Made by a program: the position numbers and the translations under genes. A stretch of 64,000 bases of DNA, taken from NCBI RefSeq assembly GCF_900312815.1, contig NZ_OMPE01000009.1, forward strand, positions 558,001 through 622,000. The letters run 5' to 3'. Positions 8,753 through 18,376 of this stretch are shown here, in pieces. The notes beneath the pieces were generated by a model. It had not been told where the DNA came from and did not search any database. It worked only from the letters and a program-made list of their open reading frames with translations. Every line of letters begins with the position of its first letter. Position 1 is the stretch's first letter. This DNA is from Aquimarina sp. AU474. Lineage in GTDB: Bacteria; Bacteroidota; Bacteroidia; Flavobacteriales; Flavobacteriaceae.

Positions 8753-10264
8753 ATGACATATCAAAAGGCAACCATCGCCTCTTTATTATTATTCTTTATT
8801 ACAACGATCGCTGTAGCGCAAACAATTACTTCAAAAGTAGTAGATAAAAAAACGAATCAGCCAATACCTTATGCTACTATTCAATTATCCGAGAACCAAG
8901 GAATCATTACTAACGAAGAAGGGATATTTAGTTTAAGTTTAGATGAATCATTAGCCGATATTGATTCTATTTACATATCCTCAATGGGTTATGAAAAAAT
9001 TGGCGTAGCTGTACAACAAGCAACAGATAGCATCATATATATTACTCCCAAGGCTATAGAATTAAAAAGTGTTTTTATCTCTAATAAAAATCTCTCTGTA
9101 GACGAAATCATTGACAATGTAAAAGATCGTGTGGCACAAAATTACAATTTCGAATTATCTCAAAGACGTTTATTTTTTAGAGAATCTGAATTTAATTCTA
9201 TTAAAAAATTAGATATCGATTTTAAGAAATCTACTATAAAAGAACTTAACAAGAAACTATTGGATAGTGTGGTATCTATTATACCTCGAAAATCTGAGTA
9301 TTATACAGAAACCTTATGTGACCTTTATGGTGATTTTGAGAAAAGAAAATTACACATTATAAAAGCCGCAGAGTTGTATGATAAAAACAATCAAGTCTCT
9401 ATGGATGCCATGACTAAACGCATGGAAGCGATATTCAAAAAAAATGTAAAACCAGACTCCTATCTTAAAATAAAATCAGGGTTATTTGGCACCAAAGTAC
9501 AGGTAGATTCTTTACTAGAAAACAATGAAGATGCCAATACCGTTAAAGATGAATTAGCAAAACAAGATAAAAAAGAAGACAAAAGTGAGTTTCTTAAAAA
9601 CAGAAAATCAGGACTAAAAAGTTTAATGACAAGTCTATTTTTTAATGATGATGTTATGTCTAATTTTTTAAACAAATCTGGTAGATATAATTTCGAGCTT
9701 AAGGACTACACCTATATTAATGATGAAGCTGTGTACATTATTGATTTTTCGCCCAAAAGAAAAGAGGATTTTAAAGGTACATTATATGTAAACACTCAAG
9801 ATTTTGCAATTGTTAGAGTTGATTATGAAAATGTGAAAAATCTTAGAAATTTTAAACTTTTAGGTATTCAATATCAAGATAATTTATATCGTGCCAAAAT
9901 GCTCTTTACCAAAAGTGCCAATCAAAAATATGATTTACGATTTCTAGAAATGTACCGAGGCGGGTTCTTTGGTTTTGATCGCCCTATAAAAGTAATCGAA
10001 AAGAATAAACACGTAAAAGGAAAACGTAAGCAGAATGAATTATCATTAGGTATAGATGCGGTAAACACTTATCAACGTAAATACGAAATTGTAGTTTTTG
10101 ATTCTAAACAAATATCTGAAGCCAATTATAAAAGTAGTACCGAAAACAAGTCTATAAAACCAGAATACTTATCCAAATACAATTCTGAATTTTGGAACGG
10201 GTATAACATCATAGAACCCAACACAGCAATTAAGCAATTTGCTGCTGGACCAGAGAGTGAGTAA
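8753..10264 (+). CDS. Secreted CarboxypepD_reg-like domain protein
   Basis: The 503-residue protein has a signal peptide (1-22, ending VAQ), a CarboxypepD_reg-like beta-sandwich (about 25-105, with the typical NQPIPYATIQL and TNEEGIFSL motifs), then a large region of unknown fold with charged helices (about 130-290) and a beta-rich C-terminal half. Such proteins are common at the outer membrane or periplasm of Bacteroidota, where the N-terminal domain is shared with SusC/TonB-dependent receptors; no TonB beta-barrel is evident here. It stands alone between two terminators. Role unknown. Confidence 0.82.
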   Translation: MTYQKATIASLLLFFITTIAVAQTITSKVVDKKTNQPIPYATIQLSENQGIITNEEGIFSLSLDESLADIDSIYISSMGYEKIGVAVQQATDSIIYITPKAIELKSVFISNKNLSVDEIIDNVKDRVAQNYNFELSQRRLFFRESEFNSIKKLDIDFKKSTIKELNKKLLDSVVSIIPRKSEYYTETLCDLYGDFEKRKLHIIKAAELYDKNNQVSMDAMTKRMEAIFKKNVKPDSYLKIKSGLFGTKVQVDSLLENNEDANTVKDELAKQDKKEDKSEFLKNRKSGLKSLMTSLFFNDDVMSNFLNKSGRYNFELKDYTYINDEAVYIIDFSPKRKEDFKGTLYVNTQDFAIVRVDYENVKNLRNFKLLGIQYQDNLYRAKMLFTKSANQKYDLRFLEMYRGGFFGFDRPIKVIEKNKHVKGKRKQNELSLGIDAVNTYQRKYEIVVFDSKQISEANYKSSTENKSIKPEYLSKYNSEFWNGYNIIEPNTAIKQFAAGPESE

Positions 10265-10282
10265 TTATATAAGTATTAGAAT

Positions 10283-10326
10283 AAAAAATTGTCATCCTTA
10301 AATAAGTTAGGGGATGACAATTTTTT
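10283..10326. terminator. Bidirectional terminator between convergent genes
   Basis: A 15-bp perfect stem (arms 10283-10297 and 10312-10326) with A and T tracts on both outer sides and a 14-nt loop. It lies between the plus-strand CarboxypepD_reg gene and the end of the minus-strand exporter operon and should stop transcription from both sides. Confidence 0.9.
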
Positions 10327-10337
10327 AATTTATGTTT

Positions 10338-11000
10338 CTAAACGATACTACCATCTAATAGATTAATCACTCTAGACCCGTAGGTCATATTTTTTTCAGA
10401 ATGCGTTACTTGTATAATGGTTACCCCCTCTTTATTAAGTTGAGTAAAAATATCCATGATTTCTTCGCCTTGTTTAGAGTTTAGGTTTCCGGTGGGTTCA
10501 TCTGCAAGGATCAATTTTGGATTAGCTATTAATGCTCTAGCGATACCCACTAATTGCTGCTGTCCTCCGCTCAACTGTGCAGGAAACAGATCTTTTTTAC
10601 CTACGATATTAAACCGATCTAACATATCTGCCACCAAGGCTTTCCTTTCAGAAGACCCATGTTTTTTATATAACAATGGCATCTCAAGATTTTCCTTTAC
10701 GGTTAACTCATCAATCAAATGATACGATTGAAATACAAATCCAATGTATTGTTTATATAAGTTAGCGCGATGTTTTTCTTTTAAATTATGCACTCTCTCA
10801 TCTAAAAAAGCATATTCTCCCTCATTAAAATCATCTAACATACCTATCACATTAAGCAGTGTAGATTTTCCGGATCCGGAAGGCCCCATAATTGATATAA
10901 AATCTCCTTCATTCACCCAAAAACTAATATCCTTTAATAAGAATACTTTTTGACCTCCTGATTGTACCCATTTTGATAAATTATTTAACTTTAATAGCAT
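10338..11000 (-). CDS. MacB/LolD-type ABC ATPase (last gene of the exporter operon)
   Basis: The 220-residue ATPase has Walker A GPSGSGKST (39-47), Q-loop, signature LSGGQQQ and Walker B LILADEPTGN, as in the LolD/MacB class that drives FtsX-type permeases. The residues after the signature read LVGIARAL, whereas the second ATPase at 33692 has the standard RVAIARAV, so the common arginine after LSGGQQQ is a leucine here. It starts 12 bp after the ninth permease, far from the ATPase at the other end of the operon, and may serve a subset of permeases. The shared terminator at 10283-10326 ends the operon. Confidence 0.93.
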   Translation of the reverse strand: MLLKLNNLSKWVQSGGQKVFLLKDISFWVNEGDFISIMGPSGSGKSTLLNVIGMLDDFNEGEYAFLDERVHNLKEKHRANLYKQYIGFVFQSYHLIDELTVKENLEMPLLYKKHGSSERKALVADMLDRFNIVGKKDLFPAQLSGGQQQLVGIARALIANPKLILADEPTGNLNSKQGEEIMDIFTQLNKEGVTIIQVTHSEKNMTYGSRVINLLDGSIV

Positions 11001-11012
11001 GTCTTTATATTT

Positions 11013-13520
11013 TTATTCTGTTCGTAAACTTTCTATAGGATTTGTTGATGCCAACTTAATTGCTTGAAAACTCACTGTAAGCACCGTTATAATAATTGCA
11101 CTACATGAAGCGACCGCGAATACCCATAAGTCTATTGATGTTCTGTAGGCAAAATTAGCAAGCCAATCATCGACCAAAAAATAAGCAATAGGAGTAGATA
11201 GTATAACCGAAATAACGATCAGTTTTGTGAACTCTGAAGAAAACAGTAGTACTAACTCTGATACTTTGGCGCCGAGTACTTTTCTAATTCCTAATTCTTT
11301 AACACGTTGTTCTGCAGAGAAAGCGGTTAAACCAAAAAGGCCTAAACAAGCAATAATTAACGCTAGGGTTGTAAATATATTTAATACGTTTCCCATTTGT
11401 TGTTCTGCAATAAAGGTATTCTCAAAATCTTGATCCATAAAGCTATACTCAAAAGGAACAGCAGGATCTACTTGCGCTATTTCTTCTCTAACCGTATCAA
11501 TAACCTCTTGAAGATCATTAGGACTCCCTAATACATCTGTGTTTAATCTCATCGAATAATATGATAATCCGGCACCATAATCCCAGACCTTATCATTTTG
11601 ATGATGAATAATCACTAATGGCCCTATTTCTTGTTTAACACTATTAAAATTAAAATCCTTTACCACACCAATAACTTCAAATTCGTCTTCATCTCCAGAC
11701 GCTAATGCTACAATTTTTCCTACAGGATTATCTGCTTTGTAATCTTCTTGATTGCCCCATCCCAACATTTTTACTGCTTCTTCATTGAGCACAACTTTAT
11801 ATTTATCGTTTGTACGAGATGCATCAAAGTTTCTACCAGCAATAAATTTTAATCCAAGAACATCAAGATAATCACCCTCTGCTCTTACATTTCTTAATTG
11901 TACTACGTCATTTTTGGCTCCTAATGCTTTATATCGATCACCTGTCCATATATTAGGAGGTAATCCAAAGGATTTACCTACCTTGCTAAATGCTGGATTT
12001 GATTCAAGTTTTGTTTTGAGTATCTCGGTATCAAAACCTATTTGATCAATATTATGAATCTGAAGAATATTATCTTTTTTAAATCCAATATCCATAGAAG
12101 CAGTATAACTTAATTGTTTCTGTACGAATAATGTACAAATAACCAATGCGATCGAAATCGTAAACTGAAATACAACAAGTCCATTTCGTATTCCTTTACC
12201 TCTAAATCTATTGCTTATTTTTCCTTTTAATGTTTCTACAGGTCGAAACATGGATAAATAAAAAGCAGGGTAACTCCCAGAAAGAACTCCCAAGATCAAT
12301 ATAAATACTACTACAATCCCTATAAATAATGGGTTACTTAAATAGTAAAGTAATTCTAATTGAACATCGGTAATAGCATTAAACGTACCCAAAGAAATCT
12401 GCACTAATACTAATGCAAGTATAGTTCCTATAAGCACAAAGAGTATGGATTCAAGTACAAACTGTTTGATTAGTCCTCTTCTTTTGGACCCTAATACTTT
12501 TCTCACCCCAATTTCTTTAGCTCTCTTAGATGATCTTGCCGTAGAAAGGTTCATAAAATTAATACTAGATAATAACAACACCAAGACACCAATGGCACCA
12601 AATATTTTAACATACATCGGATTTCCGGCGGGCCCAAATGTATTAAAGTTCGGTGTGCTCGATCTATATATTTCTTTAAGAGGTTGAAGGTATAGTGTCC
12701 ATTGATGACCCTTTGTAAACTCTTCGAATTTTTGATTAAAAATTCGTTCGGTGGTAGGCGGAGCCCATTTTGGTGGGATCTCTTGCAACTTACTAGTAAG
12801 GGCCTGAATATCTGTTCCTTCTTTTACCAATCCATAGGTCGAGAAAGCTGTCCATATCCATTTCCAGCCATGGACATTTAATCTATCTGAAAAACTACTT
12901 AATGAGACTAATACATCAAATTGAATATGAGACTTATACGGAACTTCTTCAAGAACACCTCTCACGGTATACGTTTGCCATTTACCTTCCCAATCCTTGA
13001 CCTCAACAGTTTTACCCATCGGATCCGTCTCACCAAAATATTGATATGCCTTTTCTTTGGTCACTACCATACTCCTAGGCTCCTTAAGTACTGAATGAGG
13101 ATCTCCTTGCGAAAATTTGAAAGAAAAAACATCAAAAAAGTTTTCTTCGGCGGCATAATATTGCCCTTCATTGTAGATGTTAACTTCATTTTGTTCATTC
13201 GTTCGAACGACCTGAGCTCCTGTATTAAATATTCTCGTTATTGCCTCAAAATCTGGCGCATCTGTCCTTAACGCCGTAGCAACATTTGGACCCGTATTTG
13301 CTGATATATCATTCCAGTCACCCCAAATATCGGGTTGATTTACTCTATAGATTCGATCACCTTTTTCATGAAACCTATCATAGGTCATTTCGCTATGAAT
13401 ATACAATCCAATGATAAAACAGGTCGCTATTCCTATACTCAATCCAAGTATATTAAGCATTGCGAATTGTTTTTGCCTGATTGCATTTCTCCAGGCCATT
13501 TTTATATAATTTTTAAACAT
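11013..13520 (-). CDS. FtsX/MacB-type ABC permease, double module (ninth of nine)
   Basis: At 835 residues this is the longest of the nine paralogues. Architecture: TM1 (about 20-42), periplasmic MacB_PCD domain, three TMs, then the same again (TM5 about 435-455, second periplasmic domain, three TMs). Each half carries the FtsX coupling motif: KRAKEIGVRKVLGS (about 330) and RVKELGIRKVLGA (about 740). It ends NPIESLRTE, a tail shared by all nine. MacB works as a homodimer; a duplicated protein could form a transporter alone. It is 10 bp from its upstream neighbour and 12 bp from the terminal ATPase, its most likely motor. Confidence 0.93.
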   Translation of the reverse strand: MFKNYIKMAWRNAIRQKQFAMLNILGLSIGIATCFIIGLYIHSEMTYDRFHEKGDRIYRVNQPDIWGDWNDISANTGPNVATALRTDAPDFEAITRIFNTGAQVVRTNEQNEVNIYNEGQYYAAEENFFDVFSFKFSQGDPHSVLKEPRSMVVTKEKAYQYFGETDPMGKTVEVKDWEGKWQTYTVRGVLEEVPYKSHIQFDVLVSLSSFSDRLNVHGWKWIWTAFSTYGLVKEGTDIQALTSKLQEIPPKWAPPTTERIFNQKFEEFTKGHQWTLYLQPLKEIYRSSTPNFNTFGPAGNPMYVKIFGAIGVLVLLLSSINFMNLSTARSSKRAKEIGVRKVLGSKRRGLIKQFVLESILFVLIGTILALVLVQISLGTFNAITDVQLELLYYLSNPLFIGIVVVFILILGVLSGSYPAFYLSMFRPVETLKGKISNRFRGKGIRNGLVVFQFTISIALVICTLFVQKQLSYTASMDIGFKKDNILQIHNIDQIGFDTEILKTKLESNPAFSKVGKSFGLPPNIWTGDRYKALGAKNDVVQLRNVRAEGDYLDVLGLKFIAGRNFDASRTNDKYKVVLNEEAVKMLGWGNQEDYKADNPVGKIVALASGDEDEFEVIGVVKDFNFNSVKQEIGPLVIIHHQNDKVWDYGAGLSYYSMRLNTDVLGSPNDLQEVIDTVREEIAQVDPAVPFEYSFMDQDFENTFIAEQQMGNVLNIFTTLALIIACLGLFGLTAFSAEQRVKELGIRKVLGAKVSELVLLFSSEFTKLIVISVILSTPIAYFLVDDWLANFAYRTSIDLWVFAVASCSAIIITVLTVSFQAIKLASTNPIESLRTE

Positions 13521-13530
13521 GATTTTTCTT

Positions 13531-15945
13531 TTATTCTGTTCGTAAACTATTCACAGGGTTTGCAAGCGCAGCTTTGATCACTTGAGAACCTACTGTGATG
13601 CACGCAATGAATATGGCTACACCCGCCGAAGAGGCAAAAAGCCACCAGCTTATTTCTATTTTATAAGCAAAATTCTCTAGCCATTTATAACCAAGATAGT
13701 ATGCCAACGGACTTGCTAAAACCATTGCCAAAAGCACTAGCTTTAAAAAATCTTTAATATGCATTGATGTTATCCCTAAAACCGAAGCTCCTAAAACACG
13801 GCGTATGCCTACCTCTTTTTTACGTTGTTCTGTACTAAAAGATGCTAATCCAAATAAACCGATACATGCAATGAAAATGGCCACAAACATAAAGCTAAAA
13901 ACTACTTTTGATGTTTGCTTTTCGGCTATATAATTGCTGTCAAAATCCTGATCCAGGAATGAATATTCAAAAGGAGATTCTGGATTTATCTTTTGCCAAA
14001 TCGTTTTAATATCGGCGATTGTTTTTTGATAATCCGCTCCATCCCTAATGTTGGCAATAAAATAATTCGCCTGGTTATTATTAAGCCTTAAAACTCCATA
14101 TGGTGTTATGGGTTCGTGTAAACTTTTATAATTGAAATCTTTGATTACTCCTATAATTTCTAAATGAAATTTTTCTTTATCCCACTCGTAATAAATTTTA
14201 CGACCTACGGCTTTTTCTGGAGCATATCCCAGGTTTTTTACCGCCATCTCATTGAGTATGATACCTAGTGAATCTTTATGCTTATTTTTTGAGAAAGTTC
14301 TTCCGTAAAGCAAGGTATACCCCAATGTTTTAATATAATCTTCTTGAGAACGTGCAAAGTGAGTCCAAACATGTTCTTCTGGAGTCTTGTCTTCGGCATA
14401 AAAAGAATTATCACTTAACATTTCAAAACCTGGATAAGTATCTCCCGCTGTTGCAGAAACAATATTTGGGTTCTTTAACAATTCTGTTTTTAAAGTTTCA
14501 TATTTTCCTTCAACTTCAGCACTGCGTAAAGGGAGCACAATCTGTTGTTCTTTCTTAAAACCTAAATCCTTATTTTGTAAAAATTCCATTTGTTGCCATA
14601 TCATGCCTGCTACAAGAATCAATGCTGCCGAAACCGTAAATTGAAATACAACCAAACCCTTTCTCACAACGGTTGCCGAAAAAGTATTCATTAATTTTCC
14701 TTTTAATGTTGTAATAGGCGCAAATGAAGAAAGATAAAAAGCAGGATATAAACCAGATAACAAGCCTGTTAATAGTGCAAAACCAAGTATCCAAAAAATA
14801 ATATTTGGGTATTCTAAAAGTGTGAGGTCTTTATCAACAAACGTATTAAATGTTGGCAACAGGATAAATACTAGTGCAATTGCTATCGCTAGTGATAACA
14901 TACATAAAACCATAGATTCTCCTAAAAACTGAATGATTAACATTTCTCTTTTGGCTCCAAGCACTTTTCGCATGCCTACTTCTTTGGCTCTTTTTTCTGA
15001 TCTCGCGGTAGAAAGATTCATGAAATTAATACATGCAATTAACAACAAGAACAATGCTATTGCGCTAAAAATATAGATATAAGTCATACTACCATTTTTA
15101 CTTATCTCCCATTGTATATCCGAGGTTAAATAAATACTTTCTAAAGGTTGTAAAAACAGCTTTTTTTCTAGTCCAGGAGTAGAAATATCTGGTGCTATAA
15201 ACTTTTCTACAAACTCCGGGAATTTTGCTTCTAGCTGTGCTGCATTACTTCCTTGTTTAAGTTTTATATAGGTATGAAACAAATTGTTGGTGGACCAGTT
15301 TTTTTGTTGATCTATCCATTGACCCATATCCGAGTTTTTCATCGACAAAAAAACATTACCATTGATATGAGACCTATATTTATTCTTAAATACTCCTTTT
15401 ACTGTATACTTATTTTTTGCATAAGGTATTTCGATTTCGATCACCTTATTAATCGGATTTATATCTCCAAATAATTTTTTTGAAACTTCTTCTGAAAGAA
15501 CTATAGTGTTAGGTTGACTCAAGGCAGTTTGAGAATCTCCATATGTGAAATCATACGTGAGGATCTTAAAAAAAGTAGAATCGGCATAATACGTATGATT
15601 TACATAAAATTGTTTGTTTTCATTATTATTCTTGAGTAAGAATTTGTCAATATTTGGAAATTTCAGCATTCTTGCCGCCTCTTCAATCTCAGGGTAATTA
15701 TCTTTAAGCCCCTGTCCCATCGGTGCAGAAACGGTTGCGATTTGATCATCCAAAGCCTCCATCGCAACGCGATAAATTCGATCCGAATTAACATGATGTT
15801 TATCATATCGCATCTCATCCATGATATACAATGTAAGTAACAAACAGGTTGCCAATCCCATTGATAATCCAAAAATATTGATAAATGAAAAGAGCTTGTT
15901 TTTAAGCAAATTCCTCCAGGTAATTATGATATAATTCTTAAACAT
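13531..15945 (-). CDS. FtsX/MacB-type ABC permease, double module (eighth of nine)
   Basis: The 804-residue paralogue has TM1 at about 20-42, a first periplasmic domain to 285, TMs at about 288-310, 343-365 and 380-405, TM5 at about 430-450, a second periplasmic domain and three final TMs. Coupling motifs are KRAKEVGMRKVLGA (319-332 region) and RKKEVGIRRVLGA in the second half. The C-terminus is NPVNSLRTE. Spacing is 25 bp upstream and 10 bp downstream. The periplasmic domains differ strongly from those of its neighbours while the membrane parts match, suggesting different substrates or partners on a common motor. Confidence 0.92.
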   Translation of the reverse strand: MFKNYIIITWRNLLKNKLFSFINIFGLSMGLATCLLLTLYIMDEMRYDKHHVNSDRIYRVAMEALDDQIATVSAPMGQGLKDNYPEIEEAARMLKFPNIDKFLLKNNNENKQFYVNHTYYADSTFFKILTYDFTYGDSQTALSQPNTIVLSEEVSKKLFGDINPINKVIEIEIPYAKNKYTVKGVFKNKYRSHINGNVFLSMKNSDMGQWIDQQKNWSTNNLFHTYIKLKQGSNAAQLEAKFPEFVEKFIAPDISTPGLEKKLFLQPLESIYLTSDIQWEISKNGSMTYIYIFSAIALFLLLIACINFMNLSTARSEKRAKEVGMRKVLGAKREMLIIQFLGESMVLCMLSLAIAIALVFILLPTFNTFVDKDLTLLEYPNIIFWILGFALLTGLLSGLYPAFYLSSFAPITTLKGKLMNTFSATVVRKGLVVFQFTVSAALILVAGMIWQQMEFLQNKDLGFKKEQQIVLPLRSAEVEGKYETLKTELLKNPNIVSATAGDTYPGFEMLSDNSFYAEDKTPEEHVWTHFARSQEDYIKTLGYTLLYGRTFSKNKHKDSLGIILNEMAVKNLGYAPEKAVGRKIYYEWDKEKFHLEIIGVIKDFNYKSLHEPITPYGVLRLNNNQANYFIANIRDGADYQKTIADIKTIWQKINPESPFEYSFLDQDFDSNYIAEKQTSKVVFSFMFVAIFIACIGLFGLASFSTEQRKKEVGIRRVLGASVLGITSMHIKDFLKLVLLAMVLASPLAYYLGYKWLENFAYKIEISWWLFASSAGVAIFIACITVGSQVIKAALANPVNSLRTE

Positions 15946-15970
15946 AGCCTTCGTTTTTGATTGATGAATA

Positions 15971-18355
15971 TTACTCGTCCCTTAAGCCATCTGCTGGGTT
16001 TCTATTTGCTGCACCTACTGTTTGTGATCCTACCGTAATCATAGCTACAACTAGTGCCAACAGGCCAGCGCCTAAGAAATACCAAAGTTTGAGTGGTATT
16101 TTATAGGCATACCCAGAAAGCCAATTGCTTGCCAACAGATATGCAACTGGCATTGCAATCAAAATTGCTATAAAAACCAATTTTGCAAACTCACTAGATA
16201 ACATAAATGTGATGTTCGACACACTTTGCCCTAATACTTTCCTGATACTTATTTCTTTTCGTCTTCTTTCAGAGGTATACGCTGCTAATCCAAATAGACC
16301 TAGACATGAAATTATGATTGCAAGGCCTGCAAAATATCTAGATAGCGATGCTACCTGCTGTTCGGCAGCATATTGTGCTTGAAAATCTGTGTCCAAGAAG
16401 TTATATTCAAAAACATATCCTGGATTAAATCGAGCATATAATCCTTTTAATTGAGCAAGTACTTCGGTTTCTTTTCCTTGTGCTATTCGCACAACAAATT
16501 CTAACCCTTTTTCTTTTGGGTTAAGTCTAAAAAACATAGGTTTAACCGTTTCTCGAAAGGATTGAAAATGAAAATCTTTTAATACTCCAACAATTGTATA
16601 TTGACGATCACCATATCGAATAGTTTTACCTATGGGATCTTTCAAATTCATTGATTTTATAGCAGTTTCATTAAATACAATAGCAGCGCTATCTGTAGGA
16701 AATTCTCTTAAAAAAGGTCTTCCTTCTTTTACTTTAATATCCATTGTTTCAATAAAATCATGACCTATTTGAAGTTCTTTAAATCTAGATCTACGTTCTT
16801 CATCATTACCAGACCATATTAATCCACCAGTAGTATTTATCATGGTACCGATAATGTTTTGACTTGTTGTAGCTGCATTAAGAACATTGGGGGTGTTTTT
16901 AAGTTCGGCCAAAAAAGCTTCTTTATTTTCTTTTAAAAACCCCTCTTGTTTAAAATAGATAAGATTATCCTTATCCATACCAAGATTCTTAGACTGCACA
17001 TAGGAGACTTGTTGAGAAACTAAAAGAACTGCTAAAATCAATATGATGGATAGACTAAATTGAAATATTACTAAACCTTTTCTTACCCAGATTTCGGCCC
17101 ATGAATTTTTTAATTGGCCTTTTAAAATAGCAACAGGTTTAAAACGAGAAAGATATAATGCTGGGTAACTCCCAGCCAAAATCCCTGTAAAAAAAGTAAT
17201 TAATATAATTGCTCCTACAGTCAAGAAACTAAAGTTAAGTACTAATTCTTTACCAGTTATCTCATTAAATTTTGAAAGAAAAAGAAACACAAATAACAAA
17301 GCCATTATTAAGGAAATAAAAGCTGTCATAACAGACTCTGTAAAGTATTGACTAATAAGTGTACCTCTTCCCGAGCCTAATGCTTTTTTAACACCAATCT
17401 CTTTTAATCTTCTTGATGCATTAGCTGTAGAAAGATTCATGAAATTAATACAAGCAATAGCCAAAATAAATAGTGCAATACAAGAGAACAGATACACATA
17501 CGTCATTCGACCTTGAACTTGACGACCGTTTTCGAAATTACCGTATAGATAATTTGAAGAATACTGAGTCATCACCAGATCTGCTGTAACATCATCATTT
17601 TGTTGTTTCGAAAATTTCTCGATCTTAGCAGCAAACTCTTTCTCCTTGGTTCCTTCATGAAGCACGATATAGGTAATCGGATTATTATTATCCCAATTAA
17701 AATTACCTCCTTGAAGAATCACTCCTTTTTTCCATGCCTCCATAGGCACAATAAAATCAAAGTTATGTGTAGATTGATTCGGCAAATCTTGAAAAACACC
17801 ACTTACTTGGTAGTTTTCATTAGCGTGTATTCCATCCCATTCTATCACTTTACCTATAATCCCTTTAGTTTCTCCAAAAAGATTAGTAGCCAGAGATTCT
17901 GAAATCACAATAGAATTTATCTCTGATAAGGCCATACTTTTATCCCCTTCAATCAAGGGATACGAGAATATTTTTAAATAATCTTTATCAGCACATACCC
18001 CATTGGCTTTAATATATTTATTGTTTAATTTGAGAGAAGTTTTGGCAAATCGTTCTGGTACTGTTTGGGCAGCAGCGTATTTAACCTCGGGTAATTTTTC
18101 GGCCATAGTTTCTGCCAATTGTGTGGGAGTCCACTCAAGTACCTTAGCTCCTTGATTCGTTTCAAATTTGTTCCATACTTGATATAGATTTTCATCATTT
18201 TCATGAAATTTATCTACTTGCATTTCATCAAATATCCATAGCGAAATCATTAATACGCAAGCCAAACCTGAAGAAAGACCAATCACATTAATTACAAATG
18301 TGGATTTATATCTAATGATATTTCTGAAAAAAAGTTTTATATTATTTTTGAACAT
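15971..18355 (-). CDS. FtsX/MacB-type ABC permease, double module (seventh of nine)
   Basis: The start is set at ATG 18355, giving MFKNNIKLFFRN and matching the MFKN start of its paralogues; an in-frame ATG six codons earlier (18373) would overlap the preceding gene's end. About 794 residues with the same two-half architecture. Coupling motifs are RRLKEIGVKKALGS and RRKEISIRKVLGQ, the latter ending Gln instead of Ala. The tail is NPADGLRDE, so with the sixth permease it has Asp in place of Thr before the final Glu. Intergenic distances are 21 and 25 bp. Confidence 0.91.
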   Translation of the reverse strand: MFKNNIKLFFRNIIRYKSTFVINVIGLSSGLACVLMISLWIFDEMQVDKFHENDENLYQVWNKFETNQGAKVLEWTPTQLAETMAEKLPEVKYAAAQTVPERFAKTSLKLNNKYIKANGVCADKDYLKIFSYPLIEGDKSMALSEINSIVISESLATNLFGETKGIIGKVIEWDGIHANENYQVSGVFQDLPNQSTHNFDFIVPMEAWKKGVILQGGNFNWDNNNPITYIVLHEGTKEKEFAAKIEKFSKQQNDDVTADLVMTQYSSNYLYGNFENGRQVQGRMTYVYLFSCIALFILAIACINFMNLSTANASRRLKEIGVKKALGSGRGTLISQYFTESVMTAFISLIMALLFVFLFLSKFNEITGKELVLNFSFLTVGAIILITFFTGILAGSYPALYLSRFKPVAILKGQLKNSWAEIWVRKGLVIFQFSLSIILILAVLLVSQQVSYVQSKNLGMDKDNLIYFKQEGFLKENKEAFLAELKNTPNVLNAATTSQNIIGTMINTTGGLIWSGNDEERRSRFKELQIGHDFIETMDIKVKEGRPFLREFPTDSAAIVFNETAIKSMNLKDPIGKTIRYGDRQYTIVGVLKDFHFQSFRETVKPMFFRLNPKEKGLEFVVRIAQGKETEVLAQLKGLYARFNPGYVFEYNFLDTDFQAQYAAEQQVASLSRYFAGLAIIISCLGLFGLAAYTSERRRKEISIRKVLGQSVSNITFMLSSEFAKLVFIAILIAMPVAYLLASNWLSGYAYKIPLKLWYFLGAGLLALVVAMITVGSQTVGAANRNPADGLRDE

Positions 18356-18376
18356 AGTATTTATTTTGATCAAATT